Source: Myxococcales bacterium
GTDB taxonomy: Bacteria; Myxococcota_A; Polyangia; Polyangiales; Polyangiaceae
NCBI GenBank assembly: GCA_012514535.1
Contig: JAAZAA010000244.1
Coordinates: 1-48,281 of the forward strand
DNA length: 48,281 bases
Reading direction: 5' to 3'
Shown here: piece after piece, positions 32,638 through 42,300 of the stretch
Layout of the letters: the number at the start of each line of letters is the position of its first letter
How positions within the stretch are numbered: the first letter of the stretch is position 1
Notes under the pieces: model-generated
The model's input: the letters and a program-made list of their open reading frames with translations, nothing else
Database searches by the model: none
Told to the model about the DNA's origin: nothing
Program-made: the position numbers and the translations under genes

Positions 32638-35600
32638 CAGTGCTCGACCTTCATGAACTTTCCGCGCTCGGCGGGGTTGGGGACGTACCACGCGGGGTTG
32701 CCATCGGGATCCCTGCCCAGGCGTGCGCCGGGGACCGGGGGTCGGAGGGCGTCCTGCACGCTCGTTTCCTTGCCGGGAGCGGCGGGGTAGAAGCCGGCCT
32801 CTTGCATCGCGCGGACGCTCCGCTTGAAGGCGTCGATGAGGAAGTCGACGTCCGCGTCCGTGTGCGCTTCCGTCAAGAAGCACGGGAAGCCGTCCCAGAT
32901 GTGCACACCGTTCTCTCGCAGGTAGCAGAACAAGAGATCCTGCATCGGGTGATCCTCGAGCTGCGTCGCCTTCCAGAGCGAGCTGAAGTGCTTGATCTTG
33001 ACCGGCGCGCCCACCTGCTCGAAGAAGGCGTTCAGGGTGGTCGCGAGCCGCTCCGTCTGGGCGTTGATGCGCTCCTGGAGCGCGGGCCCCTGGGCCTTCA
33101 GGTACTGCAAGGTCGCCTTCGTCGCCGCCATCGTGAGCGGGTGACGCACGAACGTGCCGGCGAAGTAGGTGACCCCCGCGGTGGGCCGTGAGTCGTCACC
33201 GAACTGCCAGTGGCCACCGTCCAGGGCATCCATCCAGGGCTGCTTGCCCGCGATCACCCCCAAGGGCATGCCACCGCCAGCGACCTTGCCGTAGGTCGCC
33301 AGATCCGCCTGCACGCCGAACAGGGCCTGCGCGCCGCCGGGGTGAGCCCGGAAGCCGGTGATCACCTCGTCCCAGATGTACGCGCAGCCCGCCTGCGTCG
33401 TCACGTCGCGGAGCTCGCGCAGGAACTCCACGGGGCGGAAATCCGGACGACGGCTCTGCACGGGCTCCACCATCACCGCCGCCAGCTCGGAGGCGCGCTC
33501 CTTGATGATCGCCATGGACTCGGGCGTGCCGTAGTCGAGCACCAGCACGTTCTGGACGCTCTCGGGGAGGATGCCCGGCGCGGCGGGGATGGAGCGCAGG
33601 CGCTTGGTCCCGCGCACGATCACCTCGTCGAAGATGCCGTGGTACGAGCCGCTGAAGACGACGATCAGGTTGCGGCCGGTCACGGTCCGGGCGATGCGCA
33701 TCGCGCCCATCACCGCTTCGGAGCCCGTGTTGCAGAAGGCCGCCCGATCGAGGCCCGTCAGCTCGCACACGAGCTTCGCGCACTCTCCGACGGAGGGCTG
33801 CATCGGCCCGATCTCGTAGCCCGCCTCGAGCTGCTCCCGCAGCACCTCCTGGATGAGGGGCGGCGCGTGACCGAGGAAGTTGGAGCCGAAGCCGTTCAGG
33901 GCGTCGACGTACTCGTTCCCGTCGATGTCCCAGATGCGGGAGCCCGACGAGCGCACCGCGACGATGGGGTACACCAGCTCCTTGATGGGGGGGCGGAAGC
34001 CCGTGACCACGCGGGGATCCGCCAGCTCCTTGCGGTGCTCCTGCGTCCACGCCTTCGACCCGCGCGTGCGGTGGGTATAGGAGGTGGTGAGCGCGTCGAG
34101 GGCGGCGCGCTGCCGCGGGGGCAGATCACCCGCGTCGTCGACCTGGATGCGGGCGATGGCGCCGAACGCCTTCTTCACGTCGTAGCGGACGGGTCCCGCG
34201 GGCTCGTCCCCCTCGAGGTACGGGGAGGAACGCTCCGCGGGCGCAGCGTGGCCGTTCGTCGTCGGAGCCGGCGACGCGGCGGCCTCCGCCGGAGCCACGG
34301 GGCTGGCCGGAGCCTCGAGAGGCGCCTCGGCGCGGGCGGGCGCGGCGTTCACCGGGAGAGGCGCGCCGCCGAGGAGGGCGAGCTGTTGCTGCATGAGGCG
34401 CAGCTGCGCCTCGACCACGGCCTGGACGCTGGCGTTCGGCTCCGCTCCGGGCGCGAGCGGCAGGGCCGCGGACCACTGCGCCGCCGCGGCGACCCCGGCG
34501 TCGACGGGCGCGGGCGCCGCCGCAGCACTTGCCTGCGGTGCTCCCTGTGCGGCCACGGGCGCAGCGGCGGCGGGCGCAGCGACGGGCCTCTCCTCGGGGG
34601 GAACCACCTCCGCGAGGTGCGCCGCCAGGCGCTCGAGGCTGTACAGATCCTCGAGCAGCTGCCGGAACCCGATCTCGACCCCGAACTGACGCTTGAGCGA
34701 CATCGCCACCTGCGTGAGCAGGAGAGAGTCCAGCCCGAGCTCCAAGAAGCTGGCGTTCAGGTCCTCGCCGGCGATCTCGATGCCGGACGCGGCCTCCACG
34801 AGCCCCGTGAGTTTCTGGACGATGTTCACCTGATGCTGCTCTTTCGAGGTCACTGTCTCTACCCTTTCAGCAGGGAGCGCCCGCGGCGCTCCCCCATTTC
34901 CCATCGGCGCTTCACTCACCGTGCGCCCCCGGAGCACCTGCGGCTCCGCGCCCTGGGGCTGCCTCCCTGCGAGGCTCGTCGTCGAGCCGTTCACTGCCAT
35001 CGGCGCGGTCGGGCCCGCCCCGAGCGCCGCGACGCGCTGCGGCGGCGTGGGAGCGCGCGCCGCGTCCGGCAGCTCGAGCCAATGCCGCTGACGCTCGAAC
35101 GGGTAGGTGGGGAGCGGCACTCTACGACGAGTCTCGAACTGGAAGAACTGCCCCGTGTCCACGGCCACACCCGCGAGCCACAGCTTGCCCACCGCGCCGA
35201 GGAGCGCCGTCCACTCCGCGTCGTCCGCGGCCGTGTCCCCGAGAGAGGAGACGACCACCTGACGCGCCTTGTCCGTCACCTGCTGCCGCGCCAGCGTCGC
35301 CAGAACGCTCCGGGGCCCGACCTCGAGGAGGACGTGATCGTCGCCGCGCCAGGCCTCCGCCACCGCCTCCGCGAACCGCACCGTCTCCCGCAGGTGACGC
35401 GCCCAGTACATGGGGTCGGTCACGAGCTCCTCCGTGACGGGCTCCCCGGTGAGCGTGGAGATGAACGGGAGCTTCGGCGCCGAGAGCTCCACGTCGCGGA
35501 CGAGCGCGGCGAAGGGCTCCACCGCGGGCTCCATCATCGGTGAGTGGAACGCGTGCGAGGTGTGCAGCGCCCGCGTGACGACGCCCTCGGCCTCGAGCTC

Positions 35601-38600
35601 CCCCGCGAGCCGGGCCACCGCCTCCGACGGTCCCGCCACGACGCACAGCTTCGGGCCGTTGCTGGCCGCGATGGCGACGTCCTCCGGCAGCCGCGGCGCG
35701 ACCTCGCTGGCCGCGAGCCGGACGGACAGCATCGTCCCCGGCGGCATCCCCTGCATCAGCTTGCCGCGCGCCGCCACGAGGCGCAGCGCGTCCTCCAGCC
35801 GCATCACGGAGGCGAGCACCGCGCAGACGAACTCACCCACGCTGTGGCCGATCATCAGCCGGGGCTGGACTCCCCAGCTCATCCAGAGGCAAGCCAGGGC
35901 ATACTCGACGGTGAACAGCGCGGACTGCGTGAGCTCGGTCTGCTTCAGGCGCTCCGCCGCCGCCTCCGACGCCCCCTCCGCCGGATAGAGGACCTCGCGC
36001 AGGTCCACTCCGAGTTCGGGGAGCAGCAGCTCCGCGCAGCGGTCGACGGTGAGCTTGAACAGGGGTTCGTCCCGATACAGCGCCGCGCCCATGCCCACGT
36101 ACTGGGAGCCTTGCCCGGGGAACAGGAAGGCGACGGAGGGGCTCTTCCGCTTCGTCACCGCCGCGCCCCCGTGGAGCGGTCCCGCCTGCTCGAGGCGCTC
36201 GACGGCTTCGGCCGTGCTGCGCGCCAGCACGAACTTGCGGTGGGCGAAGCTCCGCCGACCCGTGTGCAACGTGTATGCGACGTCCGCCAGATCCAGCTCC
36301 GGGTGGCTCCGCAGATGATCCCGCAGGCGGTGCGTGGCGCGCTCCAGAGCGTCGGCGGTGCGCGCCGAGAGCATCAGAAGCTGCTCGGGCCGTGACGGTG
36401 AGCCCGGCGCCCGCTCTGGCGCCTCCTCGAGGATCACGTGGGCGTTGGTCCCACCGACCCCGAAGGAGCTCACGCCCGCCCGGCGCGGCGCCTCCTGTCG
36501 ACGCGGCCAGGGGAGCGCTTCGCGCACCACGTAGAACGGGCTCGACTCGAAATCGATCTCCGGATTGGGGCTCTCGAAGTGCACCGTGCCCGGGATGAGT
36601 TCGTTCTCGAGGGCCAACGCGACCTTCACGAGCCCCGTGACCCCGGCGGCGGCGGTCAGGTGACCGAAGTTGCTCTTCGCCGACCCGATCCCGCAGAACC
36701 CCTTGTCGTCCGTCCCCCGCCGGAAGGCGGTCGTGAGCGCCTGCACCTCGATGGGGTCACCGAGGGGCGTCGCCGTCCCGTGCGCCTCCACGTAGGAGAT
36801 GGATCGAGGATCGATCTCCGCCAGGGCGTGCGCCGTGGCGATCACGGCGGCCTGCCCGGCGACGCTCGGCGCCGTGAAGCTCATCTTGTCGGCGCCGTCG
36901 TTGTTGAGCGCCGCGCTGCGGATCACGGCGTACACGTGATCGCCCGCTTCGAGGGCGTCGGAGAGGCGGCGCAGCGCGACCATGGCCACGCCGTCGCTGA
37001 AGGTGGTGCCCCGGGCCTTCGCGTCGAAGGGGCGCGTGTGCCCGTCGTCGGAGAGCATGCCCCCCTGCTGGTAGAGGTGCCCGCTCGCCTGGGGGACCGT
37101 GAGGGACGCTCCTCCCGCCAGGGCGACGTCGCAGTCTCCGTTGCGCAGGCTCTGCACGGCCGTAGCGATGGCCACCAGGGACGTGGAGCAGGCCGTGTGG
37201 ATGCTCAGCGCCGGCCCCGTGAGGTTGAGTTTGTGAGCGACGCGGGTGGCCGTGTAGTCCTTCTCGTTGCCGACCATCGCCGTGAACGGCCCCAGGCTCT
37301 CGACGGCGTCGGGCCGCGCGAGCACCCGCGTCACGAAATAGGAGTTGTTGTGCACCCCGGCGAAGACGCCGACGGGGCATTCGAGCGCTTCGGGGACGTA
37401 GCCGGCGTCCTCGAGCGCCGCCCAGCTCGTCTCCAGGAGCAAGCGCTGCTGGGGATCCATCAGCTCCGCCTCGCGCGGCGTGATCCCGAAGAAGGCGGCG
37501 TCGAACTTGTCCGCGTCCTCCAGGATGCCGCGGCGCCTCACGTAGGCGGGATCCTCGCGGACGCTACGCTCGACGCTGCCGTCGACCTCCTCGGGCTCGA
37601 GGAGCGTCGTCGTGTCCAGGCCGTCCCTGAGCACCGCCCACAGGGCGTCCTTGTCCAGCGCACCCGGGAAGCGCCCCGCGATGCCGACGACCGCGACGGG
37701 CTCGCTGGCATCGGCGCCCCCGCGCGCACGCCGAGTCACGAGCTCGCCCGTGTCCACGTGTCCGCCTTCGAGGTAGGCGGCGAGCTGCGCCGCCGTCGGG
37801 TGAGCGAAGAGCTGCGCCACCGGCAACACGAGCATCTTCTCTTCCCGGAGATGCGCCACCGTGCGCAGGGCGAGCAGGGAGTTCCCCCCGAGCTCGAAGA
37901 AGTCGTCGTACACGCCGACCCGATCGATCTTGATGAGCCGCGCCCACAGGGAGCAAATGGTCTGCTCCAGATCGCTCCGCGGCGCGACGTAGCTGGCCGT
38001 CACGTCAGGACGCTTGCCCTCGGGGCGGGGCAGGCTGCGGCGATCGATCTTCCCGCTCGGCGTGCGCGGGAACTCCTCCAGCGGCACGAAGGCAGAGGGG
38101 ATCATGTACTCGGGCACGAGCCCTGCGAGGTGCCGACGCAGCTCCCCGGCGAGGTTCTCGACGGGCTCGCTCTGGATCACGTACGCGACCAGGCGTTTGT
38201 CTCCCGGCTCGTCCTCACGGGCGACCGCGACCGCTTGCTTCACCGCCGGGTGCGAGTCCAGCGCGACCTCGATTTCGCCGAGCTCGATGCGATAGCCGCG
38301 GACCTTCACCTGCCCGTCGAGGCGCCCCAAGAACTCGCAGACGCCATCCTCGCGGATCCGGGCGAGATCCCCCGTACGATAGAGCCGAGCTCCAGGCTCC
38401 TCCGAAAACGGATCGGTGAGGAACTTCTCCGCGGTGAGCTCGGGGCGGTTCAGGTAGCCCCGCGCGACGCAGGCGCCCCCGAGGTACAGCTCCCCTTCGC
38501 TCCCCGGGGCGACGGGCTGCATGGCCTCGTCGAGCACGTGGATGGTCGCGCGATCGATGGGTGTCCCGATCGGGGGCAAGCGCGGCCACTCGCTCGGCGC

Positions 38601-39566
38601 CCCCACGAGGGTGTACGCCGTCGCCACGTGCGTCTCCGACGGCCCGTAGTGATTGTGGAGCGTGCAGGACGGCAGCTGCTCGAAGAACCGCACGAGCGAC
38701 TGCGTGACCACCAGCTGCTCCCCCGCGGTGATCACCTCCACGAGACCCCGCGGATAGATGCCGTGGAGGACAGCGACGTCCGCGAGGCTCTGCAGCGCGA
38801 TGAAGGGCAAGAACAAACGCGCGACGCTCAGCTCGTCGAGCAGATGCAAGAGCCGCCCCGCGTCCAGGCGCTGGTCGTCGTCCACCAACACCAGCTCGCC
38901 CCCGGCGAGCCAGGTCGCGAACATCTCCTGGAAATGGACGTCGAAGCTCAGGGGCGCGAACTGCAGCGTGCGCGCGCCGGCGCCCACGGAGGACACCCGC
39001 AGCTGCCACTCGACGAGGGCCTCGAGGGGCCCCCGGGACATGGCCACGCCCTTGGGGTTCCCCGTGGAGCCAGACGTGTAGATCACGTAGGCGAGGTCCG
39101 AGGGCGTGGAGCTCTCCGCCAGACGCTCCGTGGGCTCGCTCGCCAGGCTCTCGGCGATCTCGTCCAGGCAGAGGACCTCCGCGTCACCGCTCGGCAGGCT
39201 GGCCCGGAGCGCCGACGTCGTGAGGAGGACGGGAGCGCGCGTGTCGCTCAACATGAACTCCAGCCGCTGCTGCGGATACGCCGCGTCGAGCGGGACGTAG
39301 GCGCCGCCCGCCTTCAGGGTGGCGAGCACGGCGACGGCCATGTCCAAGGAGCGCGGCACGGCGATCGCGACGAGCACGTCCGCGCCGACGCCGAGGTTTC
39401 GCAAACGATGCGCGAGCTGGTTCGAGCGACGCTCGAGCTCGAGGTACGACAGCCGAGCGGCTCCGTGAGAGACGGCGATCGCCTCGGGGGTGCGATCCAC
39501 CTGGGCGCCAAAGGCCTCGACCAGGCGCGCTGGCGGGCGCTGTCGACTTGGAGTTTCTGCTGTCAT
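32637..39566 (-). CDS. NRPS-PKS hybrid: A-PCP-KS-AT-ACP-aminotransferase
   Basis: The 2309-residue product has a loading A domain (about 10-515; Y-T-S-G-S-T-G-N-P-K-G near 165), PCP (L-G-G-N-S near 560), KS (625-1050; T-A-C-S-T-S near 792, H-G-T-A-T near 932, N-F-G-H-L near 967), AT (1145-1440; G-H-S-V-G-E near 1241, H-A-F-H near 1338, a malonyl-type code), ACP (L-G-L-D-S-L near 1611), an Ala/Pro-rich linker (about 1660-1800) and a class III PLP aminotransferase (about 1840-2290; Lys in T-Y-G-K-V-A-G-G-G near 2091). The A-domain code read by eye is D-V-Q-F-I-A-H-V-A-K, Pro-like. No KR, DH or ER is present, so the beta-ketone made by KS/AT should be transaminated to a beta-amine, as in mycosubtilin MycA and microcystin McyE. 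GGGGTG lies five bases before ATG 39566. It passes the chain to the following NRPS. Confidence 0.94.
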   Translation of the reverse strand: MTAETPSRQRPPARLVEAFGAQVDRTPEAIAVSHGAARLSYLELERRSNQLAHRLRNLGVGADVLVAIAVPRSLDMAVAVLATLKAGGAYVPLDAAYPQQRLEFMLSDTRAPVLLTTSALRASLPSGDAEVLCLDEIAESLASEPTERLAESSTPSDLAYVIYTSGSTGNPKGVAMSRGPLEALVEWQLRVSSVGAGARTLQFAPLSFDVHFQEMFATWLAGGELVLVDDDQRLDAGRLLHLLDELSVARLFLPFIALQSLADVAVLHGIYPRGLVEVITAGEQLVVTQSLVRFFEQLPSCTLHNHYGPSETHVATAYTLVGAPSEWPRLPPIGTPIDRATIHVLDEAMQPVAPGSEGELYLGGACVARGYLNRPELTAEKFLTDPFSEEPGARLYRTGDLARIREDGVCEFLGRLDGQVKVRGYRIELGEIEVALDSHPAVKQAVAVAREDEPGDKRLVAYVIQSEPVENLAGELRRHLAGLVPEYMIPSAFVPLEEFPRTPSGKIDRRSLPRPEGKRPDVTASYVAPRSDLEQTICSLWARLIKIDRVGVYDDFFELGGNSLLALRTVAHLREEKMLVLPVAQLFAHPTAAQLAAYLEGGHVDTGELVTRRARGGADASEPVAVVGIAGRFPGALDKDALWAVLRDGLDTTTLLEPEEVDGSVERSVREDPAYVRRRGILEDADKFDAAFFGITPREAELMDPQQRLLLETSWAALEDAGYVPEALECPVGVFAGVHNNSYFVTRVLARPDAVESLGPFTAMVGNEKDYTATRVAHKLNLTGPALSIHTACSTSLVAIATAVQSLRNGDCDVALAGGASLTVPQASGHLYQQGGMLSDDGHTRPFDAKARGTTFSDGVAMVALRRLSDALEAGDHVYAVIRSAALNNDGADKMSFTAPSVAGQAAVIATAHALAEIDPRSISYVEAHGTATPLGDPIEVQALTTAFRRGTDDKGFCGIGSAKSNFGHLTAAAGVTGLVKVALALENELIPGTVHFESPNPEIDFESSPFYVVREALPWPRRQEAPRRAGVSSFGVGGTNAHVILEEAPERAPGSPSRPEQLLMLSARTADALERATHRLRDHLRSHPELDLADVAYTLHTGRRSFAHRKFVLARSTAEAVERLEQAGPLHGGAAVTKRKSPSVAFLFPGQGSQYVGMGAALYRDEPLFKLTVDRCAELLLPELGVDLREVLYPAEGASEAAAERLKQTELTQSALFTVEYALACLWMSWGVQPRLMIGHSVGEFVCAVLASVMRLEDALRLVAARGKLMQGMPPGTMLSVRLAASEVAPRLPEDVAIAASNGPKLCVVAGPSEAVARLAGELEAEGVVTRALHTSHAFHSPMMEPAVEPFAALVRDVELSAPKLPFISTLTGEPVTEELVTDPMYWARHLRETVRFAEAVAEAWRGDDHVLLEVGPRSVLATLARQQVTDKARQVVVSSLGDTAADDAEWTALLGAVGKLWLAGVAVDTGQFFQFETRRRVPLPTYPFERQRHWLELPDAARAPTPPQRVAALGAGPTAPMAVNGSTTSLAGRQPQGAEPQVLRGRTVSEAPMGNGGAPRALPAERVETVTSKEQHQVNIVQKLTGLVEAASGIEIAGEDLNASFLELGLDSLLLTQVAMSLKRQFGVEIGFRQLLEDLYSLERLAAHLAEVVPPEERPVAAPAAAAPVAAQGAPQASAAAAPAPVDAGVAAAAQWSAALPLAPGAEPNASVQAVVEAQLRLMQQQLALLGGAPLPVNAAPARAEAPLEAPASPVAPAEAAASPAPTTNGHAAPAERSSPYLEGDEPAGPVRYDVKKAFGAIARIQVDDAGDLPPRQRAALDALTTSYTHRTRGSKAWTQEHRKELADPRVVTGFRPPIKELVYPIVAVRSSGSRIWDIDGNEYVDALNGFGSNFLGHAPPLIQEVLREQLEAGYEIGPMQPSVGECAKLVCELTGLDRAAFCNTGSEAVMGAMRIARTVTGRNLIVVFSGSYHGIFDEVIVRGTKRLRSIPAAPGILPESVQNVLVLDYGTPESMAIIKERASELAAVMVEPVQSRRPDFRPVEFLRELRDVTTQAGCAYIWDEVITGFRAHPGGAQALFGVQADLATYGKVAGGGMPLGVIAGKQPWMDALDGGHWQFGDDSRPTAGVTYFAGTFVRHPLTMAATKATLQYLKAQGPALQERINAQTERLATTLNAFFEQVGAPVKIKHFSSLWKATQLEDHPMQDLLFCYLRENGVHIWDGFPCFLTEAHTDADVDFLIDAFKRSVRAMQEAGFYPAAPGKETSVQDALRPPVPGARLGRDPDGNPAWYVPNPAERGKFMKVEH

Positions 39567-39610
39567 TATGTCACCCCAGCGCGCATCGGTACCATTCCCC
39601 TGCGCCACCT

Positions 39611-40588
39611 TCAATCCGTCTGCGCTCGTTCCGCCCCTCGATGATCCGACCCCCGGACAGCCGGTTCCTCGGAACCGGATCGCCGAGCCGCCGGCGACGG
39701 TCGGCCGTCGCGCCCGAGGAGATGTTGGTCGAAGAAATCCAGTAAGAGTCGCGCGTAACCGGCGGGCTCGACGTCTCCGTATCCTCCGTGACCCGCCTGG
39801 GGAAACACGTGCAGGCGCTTGGGCTCACCAGCCGCCGCGAACAGCGAGCGGGCGCGGCCCACGGGCACGACCGAGTCGTTCTCGCCGTGCACGATCAGCA
39901 GAGCGCGCGGACTCAAGCGGGGGATCGCGGCCAGGGGATCGATGGCGTCCGGATCGATCCCGTTCGCGCGCATCACCGCCAAGATCACGGGCGATTTGAG
40001 CCATGACAGCCGCCCGGACTCGTCCCGGCTGAAGTCCGCCGCCGACGTCGTGCACCCGGCCAGCACGACGGCCCTCACCCGGGGGTCCTCAGCAGCCACG
40101 GCGGGGAGCGGGGTCGCGCCCGCCGAGAACCCGAACACCCCGAGGCGCGTCGAGCTCCCCGCAGCGTCCGCGAGGAAATCCAGAACCGCCCGGGCGTCGT
40201 CGCGCTCCCGATCGCCGTGGGTCGTCACCTCACCACCGCTCCGTCCATGGGCCCGCGCGTCACCGAGGAGGACGCCGTACCCACGCCGGGCGAGCTCCAC
40301 CGCCTCGAAGGTCAGCTGGAGGCGATCGCCGGCGTACCCGTGGAACAGGGCGACGGCGGCCCCGTTGCGCGGCGGGACGTACCAGGCGGAGAGGGAGACG
40401 CCATCGGGGGCATCGATCGAGACCTCCTGCACGGCGAGCTCCTGCAACGCCTCCGGGACGGAGCCCGGAGACGTGCGCGGCGGCCGCAGCGAGCGCTGCT
40501 CCATCGCTGCCGTCTCCCCGACGATGACGACGAGCGCGACCAGGGGCACGACGACCCCTAGCCACGCCCACACCGGGACCGAGCTCAT
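39611..40588 (-). CDS. Membrane-anchored alpha/beta hydrolase
   Basis: The 325-residue product has one N-terminal membrane helix (about 6-28), then an alpha/beta-hydrolase domain. A-L-F-H-G-Y-A-G-D (oxyanion), G-D-A-R-A-H-G-R-S, G-V-F-G-F-S-A-G-A (nucleophile Ser near 153), H-G-E-N-D-S-V-V-P (Asp near 236) and F-P-Q-A-G-H-G-G-Y (His near 266) give a complete triad. The C-terminal 35 residues are polar and disordered-looking. It resembles BAAT/DAP-like S9/S33 hydrolases, often annotated as dienelactone-hydrolase-like. Its place between the sugar phosphotransferase and the PKS makes it a candidate releasing or transferring enzyme for the TE-less assembly line; unlike the two later hydrolases it looks catalytically normal. 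ATG 40588 was preferred to TTG 40603. Confidence 0.8.
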   Translation of the reverse strand: MSSVPVWAWLGVVVPLVALVVIVGETAAMEQRSLRPPRTSPGSVPEALQELAVQEVSIDAPDGVSLSAWYVPPRNGAAVALFHGYAGDRLQLTFEAVELARRGYGVLLGDARAHGRSGGEVTTHGDRERDDARAVLDFLADAAGSSTRLGVFGFSAGATPLPAVAAEDPRVRAVVLAGCTTSAADFSRDESGRLSWLKSPVILAVMRANGIDPDAIDPLAAIPRLSPRALLIVHGENDSVVPVGRARSLFAAAGEPKRLHVFPQAGHGGYGDVEPAGYARLLLDFFDQHLLGRDGRPSPAARRSGSEEPAVRGSDHRGAERAQTD

Positions 40589-40649
40589 GCGAAGAAGACC
40601 CAAAGGGACATCTCTCTCCCCCTAGCGCGCTCCCCCCGCGCACTCGGAG

Positions 40650-42068
40650 TCAGTATGCGTTGCTGCGGACCTTCCGCCCGAACACCGTCAGGAAAATGAT
40701 CCGCAGATCGAGGAAAAGGTCCCAGTTATGAATGTAGTAGAGGTCGTGCTCGAGCCTCTTCTCCATTTTGTCGAGGGTCTGGGTCTCACCGCGCCAGCCG
40801 TTCACCTGGGCCCAGCCGGTGATGCCGGGGCGCACCTTGTGGCGCAGCATGTAGCGGTGGATCTTCGCCCGGTACATCTCGTTGTGCGCCACCGCGTGGG
40901 GGCGCGGGCCGACGATGGACATGTGGCCCGCCAGCACGTTGAAGAACTGGGGCAGCTCGTCCATCGACGTACGTCGCAGGAACGCGCCCAGTTTCGTGAT
41001 GCGGCTGTCCCCCTGCTTCGCCTGGCGGACGTCGTCCCCGTCCTCGCACACCGTCATGGTGCGGAACTTGATGACGGGGATCTCGTTGCCGTTGAGACCG
41101 TAGCGTCGCTGGATGAAGAACACCGGGCCCGGTGACGTCAACTTCACGAGGACGGCGATGACCGCCATCGGCACGGCGATGAGCAGCAGGATGAACGTGC
41201 TGAGCACGATGTCCTCCAGGCGCTTCACCCAGCCGCCGAGACCCTGGAACGGCGTGTCGAGGATCGCGACCACGGGCACGTCCCCGACCATGGACCACTG
41301 CGCGTGGAGCATGTCGAAGACGAAGAAGTCCCCGACCACCAGCACCGTCGCCGTGGTGTCCGAGAGCTTCTGCACCAGCTGGCTGATGCGGGACTCGGCC
41401 CGCAGCGGCAGGGCGATGTAGACGTAGTCGATCTTCTCCTGCTTCACGTGCTGGACGAGCTCGTCGTAGCCGCCCCGGAACTCGGCGGACACGCCGGTGA
41501 CCTCGTGGCGCCGCGCGGGGATGCGATCGTCGTAGAACCCCACGATGCGCATGCCCACCGCCGGATCCTTCAGCTGATCGACCAGCTTCTGAGCGACGCG
41601 CGTCATGCCCACGACGGCGACGGAGCGCGAGTTCCTGCCCCTGCGGCGGAGCTCGTGCAGAGTGAAGCGCACGACGAGCCGCGAGGCGGCGAGCAGATTC
41701 GGGACGAGCAAGAACCAGCCGAAGCTCACGACGCGCGAGAAGTCCAGTGAGCGTTTCGTGGAGAACGCCAGGAGGAGCAGGACCGGGACGGTCACTGCCC
41801 AGGTCGCCAGGGTGCGGCCCATCTCGCGCATGAGGGGCGTGCCGCGCCAGGAGCGGTACAGCCCGTTGAGCTCTGCGATGAAGTGAAAGACGATGACCGC
41901 GGCGCAGGCGGTGATCGTGTCGAGATCACGCCACTCCTGCTCGTACGCGGTCACCATCAGGTAGAGCGCAAGCACGATGAGAACGGCATCGGCGACACGC
42001 TGTCCCACCGTGACGACCGACGCGTAGCTCCGGAGAAACCCGTCTCTGATTTTTCCTTCGTTCGCCAT
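40650..42068 (-). CDS. WcaJ-type undecaprenyl-phosphate sugar-1-phosphate transferase
   Basis: The 472-residue protein starts repeating-unit synthesis by moving a hexose-1-phosphate, usually glucose or galactose, from its UDP-sugar to undecaprenyl phosphate. Four N-terminal helices (about 25-125), a Rossmann-like CoA_binding_3 domain (about 145-255) and a fifth membrane segment (about 285-310) precede the catalytic bac_transf domain. L-T-S-P-G-P-V-F-F-I-Q-R-R, V-I-K-F-R-T-M, L-R-R-T-S-M-D-E-L-P-Q (Asp-Glu catalytic pair), I-V-G-P-R-P-H and K-V-R-P-G-I-T-G-W-A-Q-V-N-G are all intact. AAAGGTG nine bases before ATG 42068 supports the start. It heads the NRPS-PKS operon, ahead of the hydrolase by 61 bases. 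Confidence 0.95.
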   Translation of the reverse strand: MANEGKIRDGFLRSYASVVTVGQRVADAVLIVLALYLMVTAYEQEWRDLDTITACAAVIVFHFIAELNGLYRSWRGTPLMREMGRTLATWAVTVPVLLLLAFSTKRSLDFSRVVSFGWFLLVPNLLAASRLVVRFTLHELRRRGRNSRSVAVVGMTRVAQKLVDQLKDPAVGMRIVGFYDDRIPARRHEVTGVSAEFRGGYDELVQHVKQEKIDYVYIALPLRAESRISQLVQKLSDTTATVLVVGDFFVFDMLHAQWSMVGDVPVVAILDTPFQGLGGWVKRLEDIVLSTFILLLIAVPMAVIAVLVKLTSPGPVFFIQRRYGLNGNEIPVIKFRTMTVCEDGDDVRQAKQGDSRITKLGAFLRRTSMDELPQFFNVLAGHMSIVGPRPHAVAHNEMYRAKIHRYMLRHKVRPGITGWAQVNGWRGETQTLDKMEKRLEHDLYYIHNWDLFLDLRIIFLTVFGRKVRSNAY

Positions 42069-42108
42069 GATCCTGTCACCTTTGCCAGAGGCGAAATGAG
42101 GCAACCCT

Positions 42109-42136
42109 AGTATCCGCGCGGTTCGTCCTTAGTAAA
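42109..42136 (-). promoter_or_regulatory. Candidate sigma-70-like promoter of the NRPS-PKS operon
   Basis: On the minus strand TTTACT (42131-42136) and GATACT (42109-42114) are 16 bases apart, each matching four of six bases of the -35 and -10 consensus. They sit 40 bases upstream of ATG 42068 in a stretch richer in A/T than its surroundings. This would serve all six genes down to 24382, as no other gap in the operon exceeds 64 bases. Confidence 0.4.
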
Positions 42137-42248
42137 TGGGTGAATGACGTCTCGCCGACAGGCCACCGAGCGGGCAGGACCCCGGTGGGCCAAGCCGGCA
42201 GCGAGCCTCTCCTCCCGGCCTCCTCCCGGCACGACGACTCCGTTGCTC

Positions 42249-42300
42249 GGGTTCGAGGTTCCGGGTTCGACGTTCTGGGCTCGAGGTTCCGGGTTTGGCG
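42249..42300. repeat. 28-bp period, two-copy imperfect repeat
   Basis: The two 24-base copies share TCGAGGTTCCGGGTT. They differ at three positions and are separated by four bases. The segment is non-coding and lies upstream of the NRPS-PKS operon. Confidence 0.65.

Noticed and set aside
36438-39644. Very long open frame on the plus strand opposite the PKS gene
   Set aside because: GC-rich codons remove stops on the opposite strand. The translated composition is Arg/His/Val/Glu-rich with no recognisable domain, while the minus strand has complete A-PCP-KS motifs. Similar antisense frames opposite other genes were rejected for the same reason.
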